Part shown: in pieces, positions 44,057 through 53,361 of the stretch
Position numbering within the stretch: position 1 is the first letter of the stretch
How the letters are laid out: each line of letters opens with the position of its first letter
Source of the DNA: Dolomedes plantarius
Taxonomy: Eukaryota > Arthropoda > Arachnida > Araneae > Dolomedidae
Direction of reading: 5' to 3'
Length of the DNA: 64,000 bases
Assembly (NCBI GenBank): GCA_907164885.2
Contig: OU015499.1
Location: forward strand, 158,166,828 to 158,230,827
Position numbers and translations under genes: made by a program
The notes under the pieces: generated by a model
Told to the model about the DNA's origin: nothing
What the model saw: only the letters and a program-made list of their open reading frames with translations
Database searches by the model: none

Positions 44057-44230
44057 CAGTGGAATCTCGATCGATCGCTTTCGGATCCATCGTTTTTCCC
44101 ATATGTGTCGTTCATTTTATCCAGTCCCAACGATCATATTGCTTTGTTATGTTTCCGCATCTATCGTTTTCCCGCATTTATCGCGCATTTCAATCGGTCC
44201 CTTGAAAAATGATAGATCAAGATTCCACTG
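44057..44230. mobile_element. MITE with CAGTGGAATCTYGATC ends
   Basis: The left end CAGTGGAATCTCGATCGATC and inverted right end CAGTGGAATCTTGATCTATC are followed internally by short GATCC/TATCGTTTTCCC repeats. Inserted in a CA/TA microsatellite, so a TA duplication is seen only on the right. Pogo/Tigger-like by its CAG terminus. 174 bp. Confidence 0.7.
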
Positions 44231-44503
44231 TATATATATAGGCCACATTGTTATGCAATTAAACATCTATATATATAAAACGCGTAGGTATGCGGCACAA
44301 AAATCGGCGATATTTCTACACTCCGAATGGCAACGGCTGCAACTACCAGATGTAAACATTAGCGGCCGACTGTGTGTGTGTGTAGTGGTTTGACGATAGC
44401 ACGCAATTTGGTACAATTTAATTGCTGTATTTTACACGTGAATAATTTTAATTTATTCACAAGATAATTTATTTTGTTCCATCGGTTTTTCTAAATGTAT
44501 GTA

Positions 44504-44662
44504 AGAGGACAAACTTTTGACAATATATGTTTAGACCTATCAAATCCAGTGTTTAGTCATGGACAATTGTATGTAGGTTTATCTAGAGTCCGTTCTTTTG
44601 ATTCTGTCACTGTAGTATCTCCTATTTCTGAAATACTCAACTGTGTATATCAAGAAGTTTGA
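44504..44662 (+). pseudogene. Helitron helicase C-terminal remnant
   Basis: Reads RGQTFDNICLDLSNPVFSHG, then QLYVGLSRVRSFDSVTVV, ending after YQEV at a stop. This is the conserved Pif1-like motif VI region (..GQTF......PVFSHGQLYVALSRV.S) of Helitron RepHel proteins, with the natural C-terminus. Everything upstream is deleted. Confidence 0.85.
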
Positions 44663-44730
44663 GGAATATCATAGTAAAATATTAATAATTGCATTATAAT
44701 ATCTTAATAGTAAGTAAGAGTTAATTGTCT

Positions 44731-45010
44731 ACACTATTTTTAGTAGTACTTGCTGAATTTTTACTCCATTTTATAAATGAAGAAATTTTCACAACAATTT
44801 TTTATTTGGTATGATTAAGTGTAGATATCTGAATTGTGAACAATAGTACATATAGAGAGTGATGTAATCCACACTATATTTTAGTACTTGCTGAATTTTT
44901 ACTCCTTTATTAATGAAAAAATTTGTCTCTAACAATTTCTTATTTGATGTAATGATAAAGTGTAGATATCTTAATTTTGAAAAATATTACATACAGAGTG
45001 GAATGTAATT
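44731..45010 (+). repeat. 140-bp tandem duplication
   Basis: Two units (from 44731 and 44871) share ACACTAT.TTTAGTA...CTTGCTGAATTTTTACTCC, TAAGTGTAGATATCT and TACATA.AGAG. Diverged by small indels. Lies within the Helitron. Confidence 0.75.
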
Positions 45011-45678
45011 TTAAAAATCTTTGTTCTTGGGTTTCTCAGTCTTATCTTTAACTCTGTTCTGAAGTAATGGAAATTCATATTTTTTTAATCATGATGTTTC
45101 AGAATCATCCTTACAGAGAATTTTGCAATGATTATAAATTTTTTGGCTGAGATCGCACTACCACTTAATGACGTATATTTATGATTGTAGTGTTGCCCGG
45201 AAGTTCAGTGGGACTGACCAAATAATTAAATGAAAGCAAAGCATTGTGTTACCAGGTTCTTAATCCGATATTAGTCACCACTTATGAATGCCGTCAACAC
45301 TCATTATAAATAATATAAAATGTACTCACACTTCCCATACTGTTCCAAGAAATGGTTTGGTCATGCATGCATCTTGGCTGTGTGAAATAATTTCACAGGA
45401 GCATTTGTTTAAATGGGCCCATCAATATTTATTTATAATAAGGTTTTTACACACATTATACAACATTTAGGAAATTACTGTCAGATTCCACAGCTCTGAA
45501 GAGAGCAAATTCTCAAAACGCATGATCAAAATAACAAGACAAATAATAAAAACAAAATAAAGCAAGTTCTCAAAGCGCACAAACAAAATAACTAAACAAA
45601 TAATTATAAAAAGTCAATAATGATTATATAATTTAAACCCTAGGTAAATTAATTTTGCTAATGAAAAACATCTCCTAT

Positions 45679-46460
45679 GGAATCTGATCTCCTGATGCCT
45701 CATTTGAGAGTTGATAAAAAAAAAAATAAAGATCTAGGTAATGAAATGACAAGAGGAGGCTTAACTGTTTCAGAGCGTCTTCTCAAAGTTGGGGGCTTAG
45801 TGGGGAATGGCGCAGAAGATCCTCCGTGTGGGCTTGAAAGTGGATCCCGGGGTTCATCGAACACCACCGCATCTTCGAGGGGGGCTTGATATCATCGCTT
45901 GTTGCCGGGAAAACCCTGGCCTGACGTTTGCTCTTTCTTTATATATTTTTGAAGAGGAACAGTGGTCTGGAAGATTTGATTTGGAACAACTCTTTCTTCA
46001 GCACGTTCAACTTTCTTCGGCAGGTCCTTTCATCGGGCTAGCAGGAGTCTATAGCTCTCGTTCATCAGCATCCGCCAGGTTATGGTTCGGGCGTGTGGAT
46101 TCAAAAAATTTTGCTCTCCCCCGTCCTGGGGCAGTCGTGCATCCCGTTTTTATTCCTGTAGTTTCCGCTATCGCCCACAGAGGGAGCTACATGCAAATCT
46201 TCAGTTTCGGCGTTCTGGATTTGCCAGAACGCTAATCCCTTAATCCCCGACTAAACGATTTTTGAAAACAAGGGGTAGGGAGTAGCGATTAAAAAGGCAA
46301 TGAACCCCCAGACACCCCAAAAGTTCTTGGAACAGCAAAAATTCCTGGAAGACGCTACCCAGGACACAAAAACGACGCCATCTTGAAGGCATCGAAATAC
46401 ACTGTAAGGTCTACATAATACCTAGCCCTTTACCCTCAAATCAGGATGAAATCAGATTCC
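45679..46460. mobile_element. GC-richer insert with GGAATCTGAT inverted ends
   Basis: Left GGAATCTGATCTCCTGATG and inverted right GGAATCTGATTTCATCCTGA bracket 782 bp. It is markedly more GC-rich than the rest of the Helitron and includes an open frame of 142 codons (45807-46235, plus) with no family I recognise. It may be a separate nested transposon or captured host sequence. The inverted repeat is short and imperfect. Confidence 0.35.
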
Positions 46461-46974
46461 TTTACATAAAAAGAATTTAGGTTCTTAACACAAAGAAATA
46501 TCAAAGAATAATAAAATAACATTAAAGAACATTGTTACACATTGTTACACTAGTACATATATATATCTGCAGTTACTATATTGCTTTTAAGCCCGTCATG
46601 ATCCAAACATGTTTTTAAAGATTAATCAACGTAGAATTTCACTGCTGAATTCTACATGATGATAGGTAATAGACATACGTTTCTTTCAGTTGAGTTGTTT
46701 TGCAAACGAAAATATAAAACTAAAAGCGACCATGCTGGTCGCGCAGCGGCTAGTTATCATTAAAGTGGAGTGAAAAGTTTAGCAACAGTCAAGTAAAAGA
46801 GTGACGTAGCATGTGTTGTTTTTCACGTTTTTTGGATGAATTCAATGCTTTTGAGTGGTGAGGTTTGACAGAGTTGTTCAAGGACCATAAACCAATGTAA
46901 TAACATGAAAATCCCAAAATTGTATTTTTCTACTGTTATGTGGTTTGTTAATTACGCTAACGATATGTTAGTTT

Positions 46975-47013
46975 TTTTTTTTTTTTTTTTTTTTTAATTT
47001 TTTTTTTTTTTTA
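46975..47013 (+). repeat. Poly(T) tract, interrupted
   Basis: Two long T runs separated by AA. Confidence 0.8.
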
Positions 47014-47422
47014 ACATTATGTAGAACAGGGTACTATCTACCCATTTTGATATTATTCAGAGAAAGTCTTACGCTTGTCATTTCAGTCACGAACAGGAAT
47101 TTTATTTTTGATGAAACCTGTATGTTTGTTGCAATTGTTATGTTAAGGTAACATTACAGTTATAATTATTCATCAGTTACTTATAAAAGATGTTATCTGA
47201 TATTAAAAGATGCTTGCGTTTTCTCTATATCATGTTCAGTTGAACAAAGTCAGTTTTTATTCTTAAGGTAACATTTAAGAATAAATTTTATAAAATAGTT
47301 TAAAACCACCACATGAAAAATGCAAAAGTGGCATTTATATTTAAGCATACCTCATTTCTCTTATATACTATTGTACAACTTGTACAAAATATTTCTCAAC
47401 TTACTTTTTTTTCCCTATTAAT

Positions 47423-49421
47423 CAGGGACGGATTTACATATTTTTATGCCCTAGACCAAAGCACCATTTTGCGCCCCCTTCCCTCCATTTAAATTTTTGA
47501 CTTATAACTTTAGATTTAATATACAGTAACAGTTTTTGAAACATATATACTGAATAAACATTTGAATAACATATTTTTAATAAAAATTTTCTACATAATT
47601 TCTTCTAATTTATCTAAAAATTACAATTAAAATTTTTTCCTTCGTGCTTTCGCCCATTAAAATTCTTCAATAGTTTCATTGAAGTCAACAGATCTTGTTA
47701 AATCTGCTTTAATGCAAAGAAGTGCCAAGGCATTTAGTTTGTCTTGATGCAGCAAAGATATTAAATGATCTTTGATTCTTTTTAGTGCAGAAAAATATCT
47801 TTCTGCAGAGGCATTTGTGGCAGGTGTGCACACAAACATTCTCAATACGATATCAACATTTGGATACACTGTTTGTAATCCTCTTTCACGTAGCCACTTG
47901 CAAATTGCTAAGGGACTTTTCGACCCAATGCTGCACTTAGTTATGTGAGATTTTAGATAATGCAGGCTCCAAATCATCCTTAAAAATTGCCTGTAATTTT
48001 CTTCCCTTTTCTTCAAGCTCAAGAGAAGTCAGTGACCAAATTTTAGTAATTCCTTTAAATTTTTCACCGAGCTTTCTATAAGCTTGTGACCTCTTCTCAA
48101 GCTCTGATTTGAGTTTGTCCACAATCGTGAAATAGGTATTAACTCTAAAGATATCACGCCCGTTTAAATTAACTTCGCCTTCACGTTTTTCGTCAGCTTG
48201 TAGTTTTCTGAAAACCTGACGCTTTTCATCACGCTCATAAACTTTCTTTTCAGAAATATCTAGAGCTATGTTTTCATATATATCAAAAAACAAGGTTTTT
48301 CAGGAGAGTGATTTGAAAGTTTAAAAGTATGTACATTGAAATGTATTGAAAATAAATTTTAATTTTGCTCTCTAGTGGCTAAATATTGAGTGGTGAGATA
48401 TGATGATCTTGCAGGGATATACTACTCTTTCAGGGCATTCTGAAAACAAGCATAAGTAAAAATTGCCGATTTTTGAGATATGGCGTTGCTGAAAGGAGTG
48501 AGCGATATATCAAATTGTTCTCGCAGTTCTAACAAGAACTTTACGAGTGACTGAAGAACTGTGGCAACTTCTGAAACATCAAGTTCTACGTTTTGTACAT
48601 ACTTATTGACTTGGTGAAGTCTAATCAGCACCGTTCCCCAAAACTGTGCCATGAATACTGTTTCGAGCCTTTGCAACTTCGTTAGTAAACCTCTAGCTTC
48701 TGCTCTTGTTCCTGATTTTTGACATTCGTCACTTTCAAAGTATTTTAGAGCTTTTATGACTGCAAACCAATCTTCTTTTAATGCTCCACAAGCATCATAT
48801 CTTGCCGACCATCGTGTCGTGGAGAGGCTTTTTGCGGTAAGGGTGCTATTTTTCTTCAATGCTTTCCACCTCGCTGTAGACGACGAGAAAAAATTATAAA
48901 GTTCTTGAAGCAAATTAAAAAGCGATGTGGCTTCAATGCAGCAATCTACAGCATGTGTGCCCACTAAATTTAAAGAGTGTCCTGCACAAGGTATGAAGGA
49001 TGCAAGAGGAGAAACTTCAAGTATCCTAGCCTGAAGATCTGAGTAAACACGAGCCATATTAGCTGCACTGTCATATGATTGATCCCGACGTTTCAAGATA
49101 TAAAGGTGGAGATCAGTGACAGTCTTAATAACAGCTTCAAACATTTCATGGGCTTTGTGGCCAACGTTAGGTAAAAATTTTATAAATCTCTCAACAGGTT
49201 TCCCATTTTTTACATATCGCAAAGCAAACGACAGCTGTTCCACATGCGAGATATCAGGAGTTGAATCTACAACAAGGGAATAGTACTTTGATGTTTTAGC
49301 TTCATTAGCAATATGCGTTAGTACATTTTTAGCTAGGAGCTCGATGAACTCATCACAAATAGTAGATGAGAGATAGGATGTCTGTCCACTACCTGAAATT
49401 TGAAAAGATATTTCAACAACA
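47423..49421 (-). pseudogene. hAT transposase (DUF4371/ZMYM1-like), broken
   Basis: Minus-strand blocks in order follow. From 49421 (after acceptor-like AAATTTCAG): SSTICDEFIELLAKNVLTHI and SLVVDSTPDISHVEQL, a DUF4371 core with a catalytic Asp. Through 48422: DQSYDSAANMARVYSDLQ and FIPCAGHSLNLVGTHA (the family's CxxH region), LSTTRWSARYDA. About 48293-47937: FKGITKIWSLTSLELEEK. 47947-47657: VYPNVDIVLRMFVCTPATNA and SAERYFSALKRIKDHL, the C-terminal dimerisation domain. Breaks are at 48300-48420 (intron or deletion) and about 47940 (frameshift). A terminal sequence CAGGGACGGATTTACATA at 47424 is a plausible hAT end; the opposite end was not found. Relic of an autonomous element. Confidence 0.8.
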
Positions 49422-49496
49422 CTAAAAATCTAAGTTTTTATAATAATTTATCACAATTATCTCTTATCTCTCTATTCTAAAAAAAAGTAACTTCCG

Positions 49497-49745
49497 CTGC
49501 AGCGGCAGCGGCTGTCAAAAGCTTGTCACGCTATCTCCTCCGAAACAGCTGGGGGTTTGGAGTCGAGACCGGTACCAATAGATGCAGAAAAATGTGGGGA
49601 ACAAAGTAAGACATGTCTCTGCGACCAGGATGTGAGAAGTGGGAAAAAGGGTCCCTATTTGTGTTTGTCAGTGGAGAAAAGTGAAATCGGACCCGGACGG
49701 GTAAAGATGCCCCCGGGTCAAGCTAATAGGACAGTGTTGTGCTAA
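49497..49745 (+). other. GC-rich block of unknown nature
   Basis: Starts with a near-palindromic CCGCTGCAGCGG and has an open frame of 62 codons (49557-49745) rich in Gly/Lys/Pro. Base composition differs sharply from both flanks. No family recognised; it could be the non-coding end of the neighbouring hAT element or a CpG-rich promoter. Confidence 0.3.
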
Positions 49746-50314
49746 AGCGTTTAAGGGGAAACTATTACGTGTTACATAAAACTTTTCAATTTTTCTATGC
49801 ATCTTTAAAGGCAGTAATCGTTTATCAATGACCACGCTGTTAAAATATACGAAACAACAATCTTAATTATAGCCATAAATAAAGAGAAAATATTAAGCAT
49901 TGTTCAGAGGATATTGTTCTTTCTCAGTGTTGTGTAAACTGCTCTTAGTATTGTTAATCATCAACAATGCTAATTATCATAAAGATTTTTACAACAGATC
50001 TGCTACGCAACAAAGGTTTTTTACAGTCGCCATTTTAAACCTAATACTTATGTGTGAAGGTTTAAGCGCTTGAAAGCTTATCGTAATTGCTTTTATTTTA
50101 ATTTGAGAATTCTTTGAAATTTTCTTATATCTCTTGACATCGAGATATTTTTATTGTTCTTTGTTGAAGTATCTATCATTGGACTAGTTCGTTCTTATCG
50201 TGTCTGCCGTGTTCTTGTTCGCTACGTCGGACGTCTACTGCATTTTTTTTATTATTAGGCTTTTGTATTTACCAATTTTACGCTTTTATTTGAAAGAAAA
50301 AAATAAAGGGGAAA

Positions 50315-50608
50315 ATGTCAAAAGAAGTTTGCCTGGCAGTTGAGGAAGAAGATGACGTTGATATTTATGAAACTGCCACTGAAAGCTCTATGGACGAATA
50401 TGTTGATGCTAGACCTCCTAAACCTCCCCGAAAGCCTCCTAATTCTGCCCTGGTATTGCGTAAGGCTCCTAAACCTCCAAACCCGCTCATGGAAAGGTTT
50501 TTGAATGACTGCGACATCCAAACTACAACTGATGTACCTCGACTTAGTTTAAAGAAAAGAATACGGCGACTTTTGTGCAGTTGTTTCCGGCCTTCAGCAA
50601 AAGACTAA
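50315..50608 (+). CDS. Small proline-rich protein with basic Cys tail, unknown family
   Basis: 97 codons with A at -3 (AAAATGT context), a TAA stop and a poly(A) signal 1.07 kb downstream. Layout: acidic N-terminus (residues 8-30) with a DEYVD tyrosine motif near 27-31. Residues 34-57 are proline-rich (RPPKPPRKPP, then KAPKPPNP), which fits SH3-ligand patterns. The C-terminus KKRIRRLLCSCFRPS combines a basic patch with two cysteines, suggestive of a membrane-associating, perhaps lipidated, tail. I do not recognise the family and nothing proves expression. In favour: biased, structured composition in an AT-rich region. Against: short length and lack of introns. It could also be an accessory ORF of an unrecognised mobile element. 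Confidence 0.5.
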   Translation: MSKEVCLAVEEEDDVDIYETATESSMDEYVDARPPKPPRKPPNSALVLRKAPKPPNPLMERFLNDCDIQTTTDVPRLSLKKRIRRLLCSCFRPSAKD

Positions 50609-50922
50609 CCAAACAAGCCTACATGGACAAAATTGTATGAAGATTTTCCACCGCTGAACTAAATTTCTAAAACAGCTTTTTTTTATGTGTAATCATCCAC
50701 TGTCTCTCTATAGAACTTTAAATATCCGTACAATTTGGGATTTAAAATTTTTGCAACTCATCGCACACTGTCTTCAGTTTTTCCAACACTTTGTTGCCTG
50801 CAACTAGAAATCATCGGTTACTCATGCTTATTAGTGTTACTGAAGTCTCCTTTCTTCTTCCTCTTCTCGAAACCACCTAAATATCTGCTTCATGTCTTTC
50901 TCATCTTCACCACAGCCGATAC

Positions 50923-51224
50923 CACCTGGCTCGTATCATCCTCTTCACCAGAGCCGCTACCATCTGGCTCGTATCATCTTCTTCACCAGAGCCGCTACCA
51001 TCTGGCTCGTATTATCATCTTCACCAGAGCCGCTACCATTTGGCTCCTATCATCCTCCTCACCAGAGCCGCTACCATCTGGCTCGTATCATCCTCTTCAC
51101 CAGAGCCGCTACCATCTGGCTTGTATCTTCCTCTTCACCAGAGCCACTACCATCTGGCTTGTATCTTCCTCTTCACCAGAGCCACTACCATCTGGCTCGT
51201 GTCAACCTCTTCACCACAAATTGA
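50923..51224 (+). repeat. 38-bp tandem repeat, about 8 units
   Basis: Unit CATCTGGCTCGTATCATCCT + CTTCACCAGAGCCGCTAC, with a few substitutions per copy and a truncated final unit. Because 38 is not a multiple of 3, each plus-strand frame cycles through all three readings. All stay open, giving artefactual 38-residue super-repeats. It lies in the presumed 3' UTR of the small proline-rich gene. Confidence 0.9.
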
Positions 51225-51674
51225 TTTTTTTTATTTCTGAGCCAACAACATCAGGCTGGGAAATGTATCCTCCAAACATCGTGCCTCCATTTAAAAAAAA
51301 GAAAAAAAAGTGAGAAACACGCCGGCCCACTGGCATCGGGCCGCGCGGATGGTCTTGCTGTAAAGGGGAGTGTTCAACAGCCCGCCTCCAAGCGGTACTC
51401 TCCGGGCAACGTTTCTTCCTCGCAAGTGTAAGGAACGGCGAAAGGGCTGAACTGATTCGCATTTTGCAATTGTAGGAAAAGGAACTTTGTCTTCTGTTGA
51501 GCAGACATGAACCTTTATCAAAATATCCTACCTTCATACTAAGATGTATAATTGATGATCGCTCGCAAATATTAGACTCTAAAAACCCTTGTTAAGCTCT
51601 GTTAAACATTACAAGCGTTTCATTGTGCTTATGATAATCATTGTGTATTGTGTGCACTTATCAGACTTTGCAAA

Positions 51675-51680
51675 AATAAA
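51675..51680 (+). promoter_or_regulatory. Poly(A) signal, possibly of the 50315 gene
   Basis: AATAAA followed by a GT-rich stretch (TCGTATCTTTGTAACACG), the usual arrangement of a cleavage site. Confidence 0.5.
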
Positions 51681-51829
51681 AGTTTTCGTATCTTTGTAAC
51701 ACGTTTCTTCCTTAAATCTTTTTATTTAATTTTCACTGTACGCTGGTAAATATTAAATACTGTTCCGAAAATTTCGAAAAATATTTCGTAATGTTAAAAA
51801 AAATAAAATAAAGTAAGTAAAAAATAAAG

Positions 51830-51876
51830 TGTATGTATACATGTAAGCCCCGGCCCGGCTTACATGTATACATACA
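51830..51876. repeat. Perfect 47-bp palindrome
   Basis: Two exact 20-bp arms, TGTATGTATACATGTAAGCC and its inverse, around a 7-base CCGGCCC loop. Could form a stable hairpin or cruciform. No terminator role is expected in a eukaryote; it may be the end of a mobile element. Confidence 0.9.
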
Positions 51877-51887
51877 TTCATATATAT

Positions 51888-52145
51888 ATTGTGTGTGTGT
51901 ATTTGAAGGACACGTTAAAAGTGTGGGACGCAGAATCCATGGACACGAGAGGCTTGTTTAAAACCACATTTATTATTCATATAACCATCGCTTACATCTA
52001 CTGACACACCGAACAGCAGTGAGAGTGTATATATATACATATATAAACACTTATGGAGTGCTCCGGCGAGCGACGCATGCGCAAGACGTGATCCTGTTTG
52101 GGTCGTCCTACGATGACCGTATAGAAACTTTGCTTATTGTTTCAA
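51888..52145 (-). mobile_element. Possible solo LTR
   Basis: On the minus strand: TATA-like TTTATATATGTATATATA, then ACTCTCACTGCTGTTCGG about 20-30 bp later, then AATAAATG, then a TC-rich end before a (CA)n run. The order promoter, start region, poly(A) signal fits an LTR. Ends and target duplication were not identified. Confidence 0.3.
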
Positions 52146-52178
52146 TAAAAATACAATAAATGTTATAAATAAAATAAT

Positions 52179-52336
<158 letters not shown>

Positions 52337-52951
52337 TCTCTTTAATATAAAGTAAAGAATTAAACCGAGACATTTACTTCTTTTCAGAGCAAAGCGGACC
52401 ATGAAGAATTACTTTTGAATTTTCATATATAATAAAAAAAAATCTCTACATATGTAAGAAGTTAAGAAGTATATTTTGTTATTAATGAAAATCGTTCATT
52501 TTTCTTTAACATGGGGTTAAATGAAAAACACGACGAGAAAACCTTTATGGACTAAAAAATGCCTACATTTAAAATGTGTCGATGATATTTAGCTTCAAAT
52601 GAAATTCATACATGCAAGTTCATACGCATTTGGATGCAAGCAATGCATGACATTGGAAAAATTACGTCACGCAAAACGCGAATTCAGGTTGTAACCTGCT
52701 TTTATAACACTAAAACATCTATTTTTTTTTTAAAGTGGGTCTTTAATTCCTATGATAAGCTATGGAGATTTTTTTTAATTCAGTATTTTTATAATAACAA
52801 ATTAGCTGATGCATATTTTTGAAATCTTCTCCCTGTATTTCAGAAAGAAAATTTCAATGATATAGTACAAGTTTTCAAAATTTTTTTTTCAATTTGCTTT
52901 GTTTAAAAATACATTTAGTTTTTATTTTAAAACAATACACATTAATTATTG

Positions 52952-53077
52952 TTAAATAATTATTTTAAATGTATTAATAATTTTATTTGTGTATGCGGAG
53001 TGGTTGGCATCCCAAAATGCCGGTAAATTTCTGTAATCATCAATAAAATTTAAAATTTCTTCCAAAGACTGCGACAT
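52952..53077 (-). pseudogene. Truncated MADF-domain fragment
   Basis: Starts MSQSLEEILNFIDDYRNLPA, then FWDANHSAYTNK. This is the first third of a MADF (Myb/SANT-like) domain with the pattern LI..YR..P.LWD....YTN. It then breaks off. The 3'-flanking plus-strand sequence ends AAGTGTGGACATGGC followed by TTA (53311-53313), resembling a PIF/Harbinger terminus. MADF proteins often accompany that superfamily. Confidence 0.5.
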
Positions 53078-53361
53078 TCTGAACACTGGCTTGTAAACTG
53101 CCTTGGATAATAGAAAAACGCATAGAATTGAGCATGAAAATTCACTCGGGTTGGATACAATTGCGATATCGCATGCTCTATCGCGGCGCATGCGCTGTCC
53201 TGGAATTTGCAGGTGGTGAAGCATCGCTCTGAGCATACTTCACATTTCTCTCTCCGTGCGACATATCGATAGCGAAATCGAACCCGAAAGCGCAAAAGTG
53301 TGGACATGGCTTAACAGAGGAGCGAGCGTAGCGTGCCTAGGGGTGAAGACCCTAGTTATTA

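Larger units (their letters stand above)
44266..46753 (+). mobile_element. Deleted Helitron with both termini
   Basis: The 5' end is TCTATATATATAAAACGCG, preceded by A. The 3' end has a perfect hairpin GCGACCATGCTGGTCGC (46726-46742), then GCAGCGG and CTAG, followed by T. This is the canonical Helitron layout: TC start, 3' hairpin about 10 nt before CTRR, insertion between A and T. Only the C-terminus of the helicase survives (44504-44662); Rep is missing, so the element is non-autonomous. Inside are a 140-bp tandem duplication and a GC-rich foreign-looking block (45679-46460). Confidence 0.88.

Noticed and set aside
43894..44393. Three overlapping plus-strand frames of 84-103 codons
   Set aside because: They run through the TA/CA microsatellite and a MITE; no family and no splice or promoter support.
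45807..46235. 142-codon open frame as a host gene
   Set aside because: No recognisable domain; it overlaps another open frame and lies within a GC-rich insert inside a Helitron. Kept only as a composition anomaly.
50735..51313. 192-codon Pro/Ser/His-rich frame downstream of the small gene
   Set aside because: It is the frame-rotating 38-bp repeat; equal open frames exist in the other two phases and codon identity is not selected.
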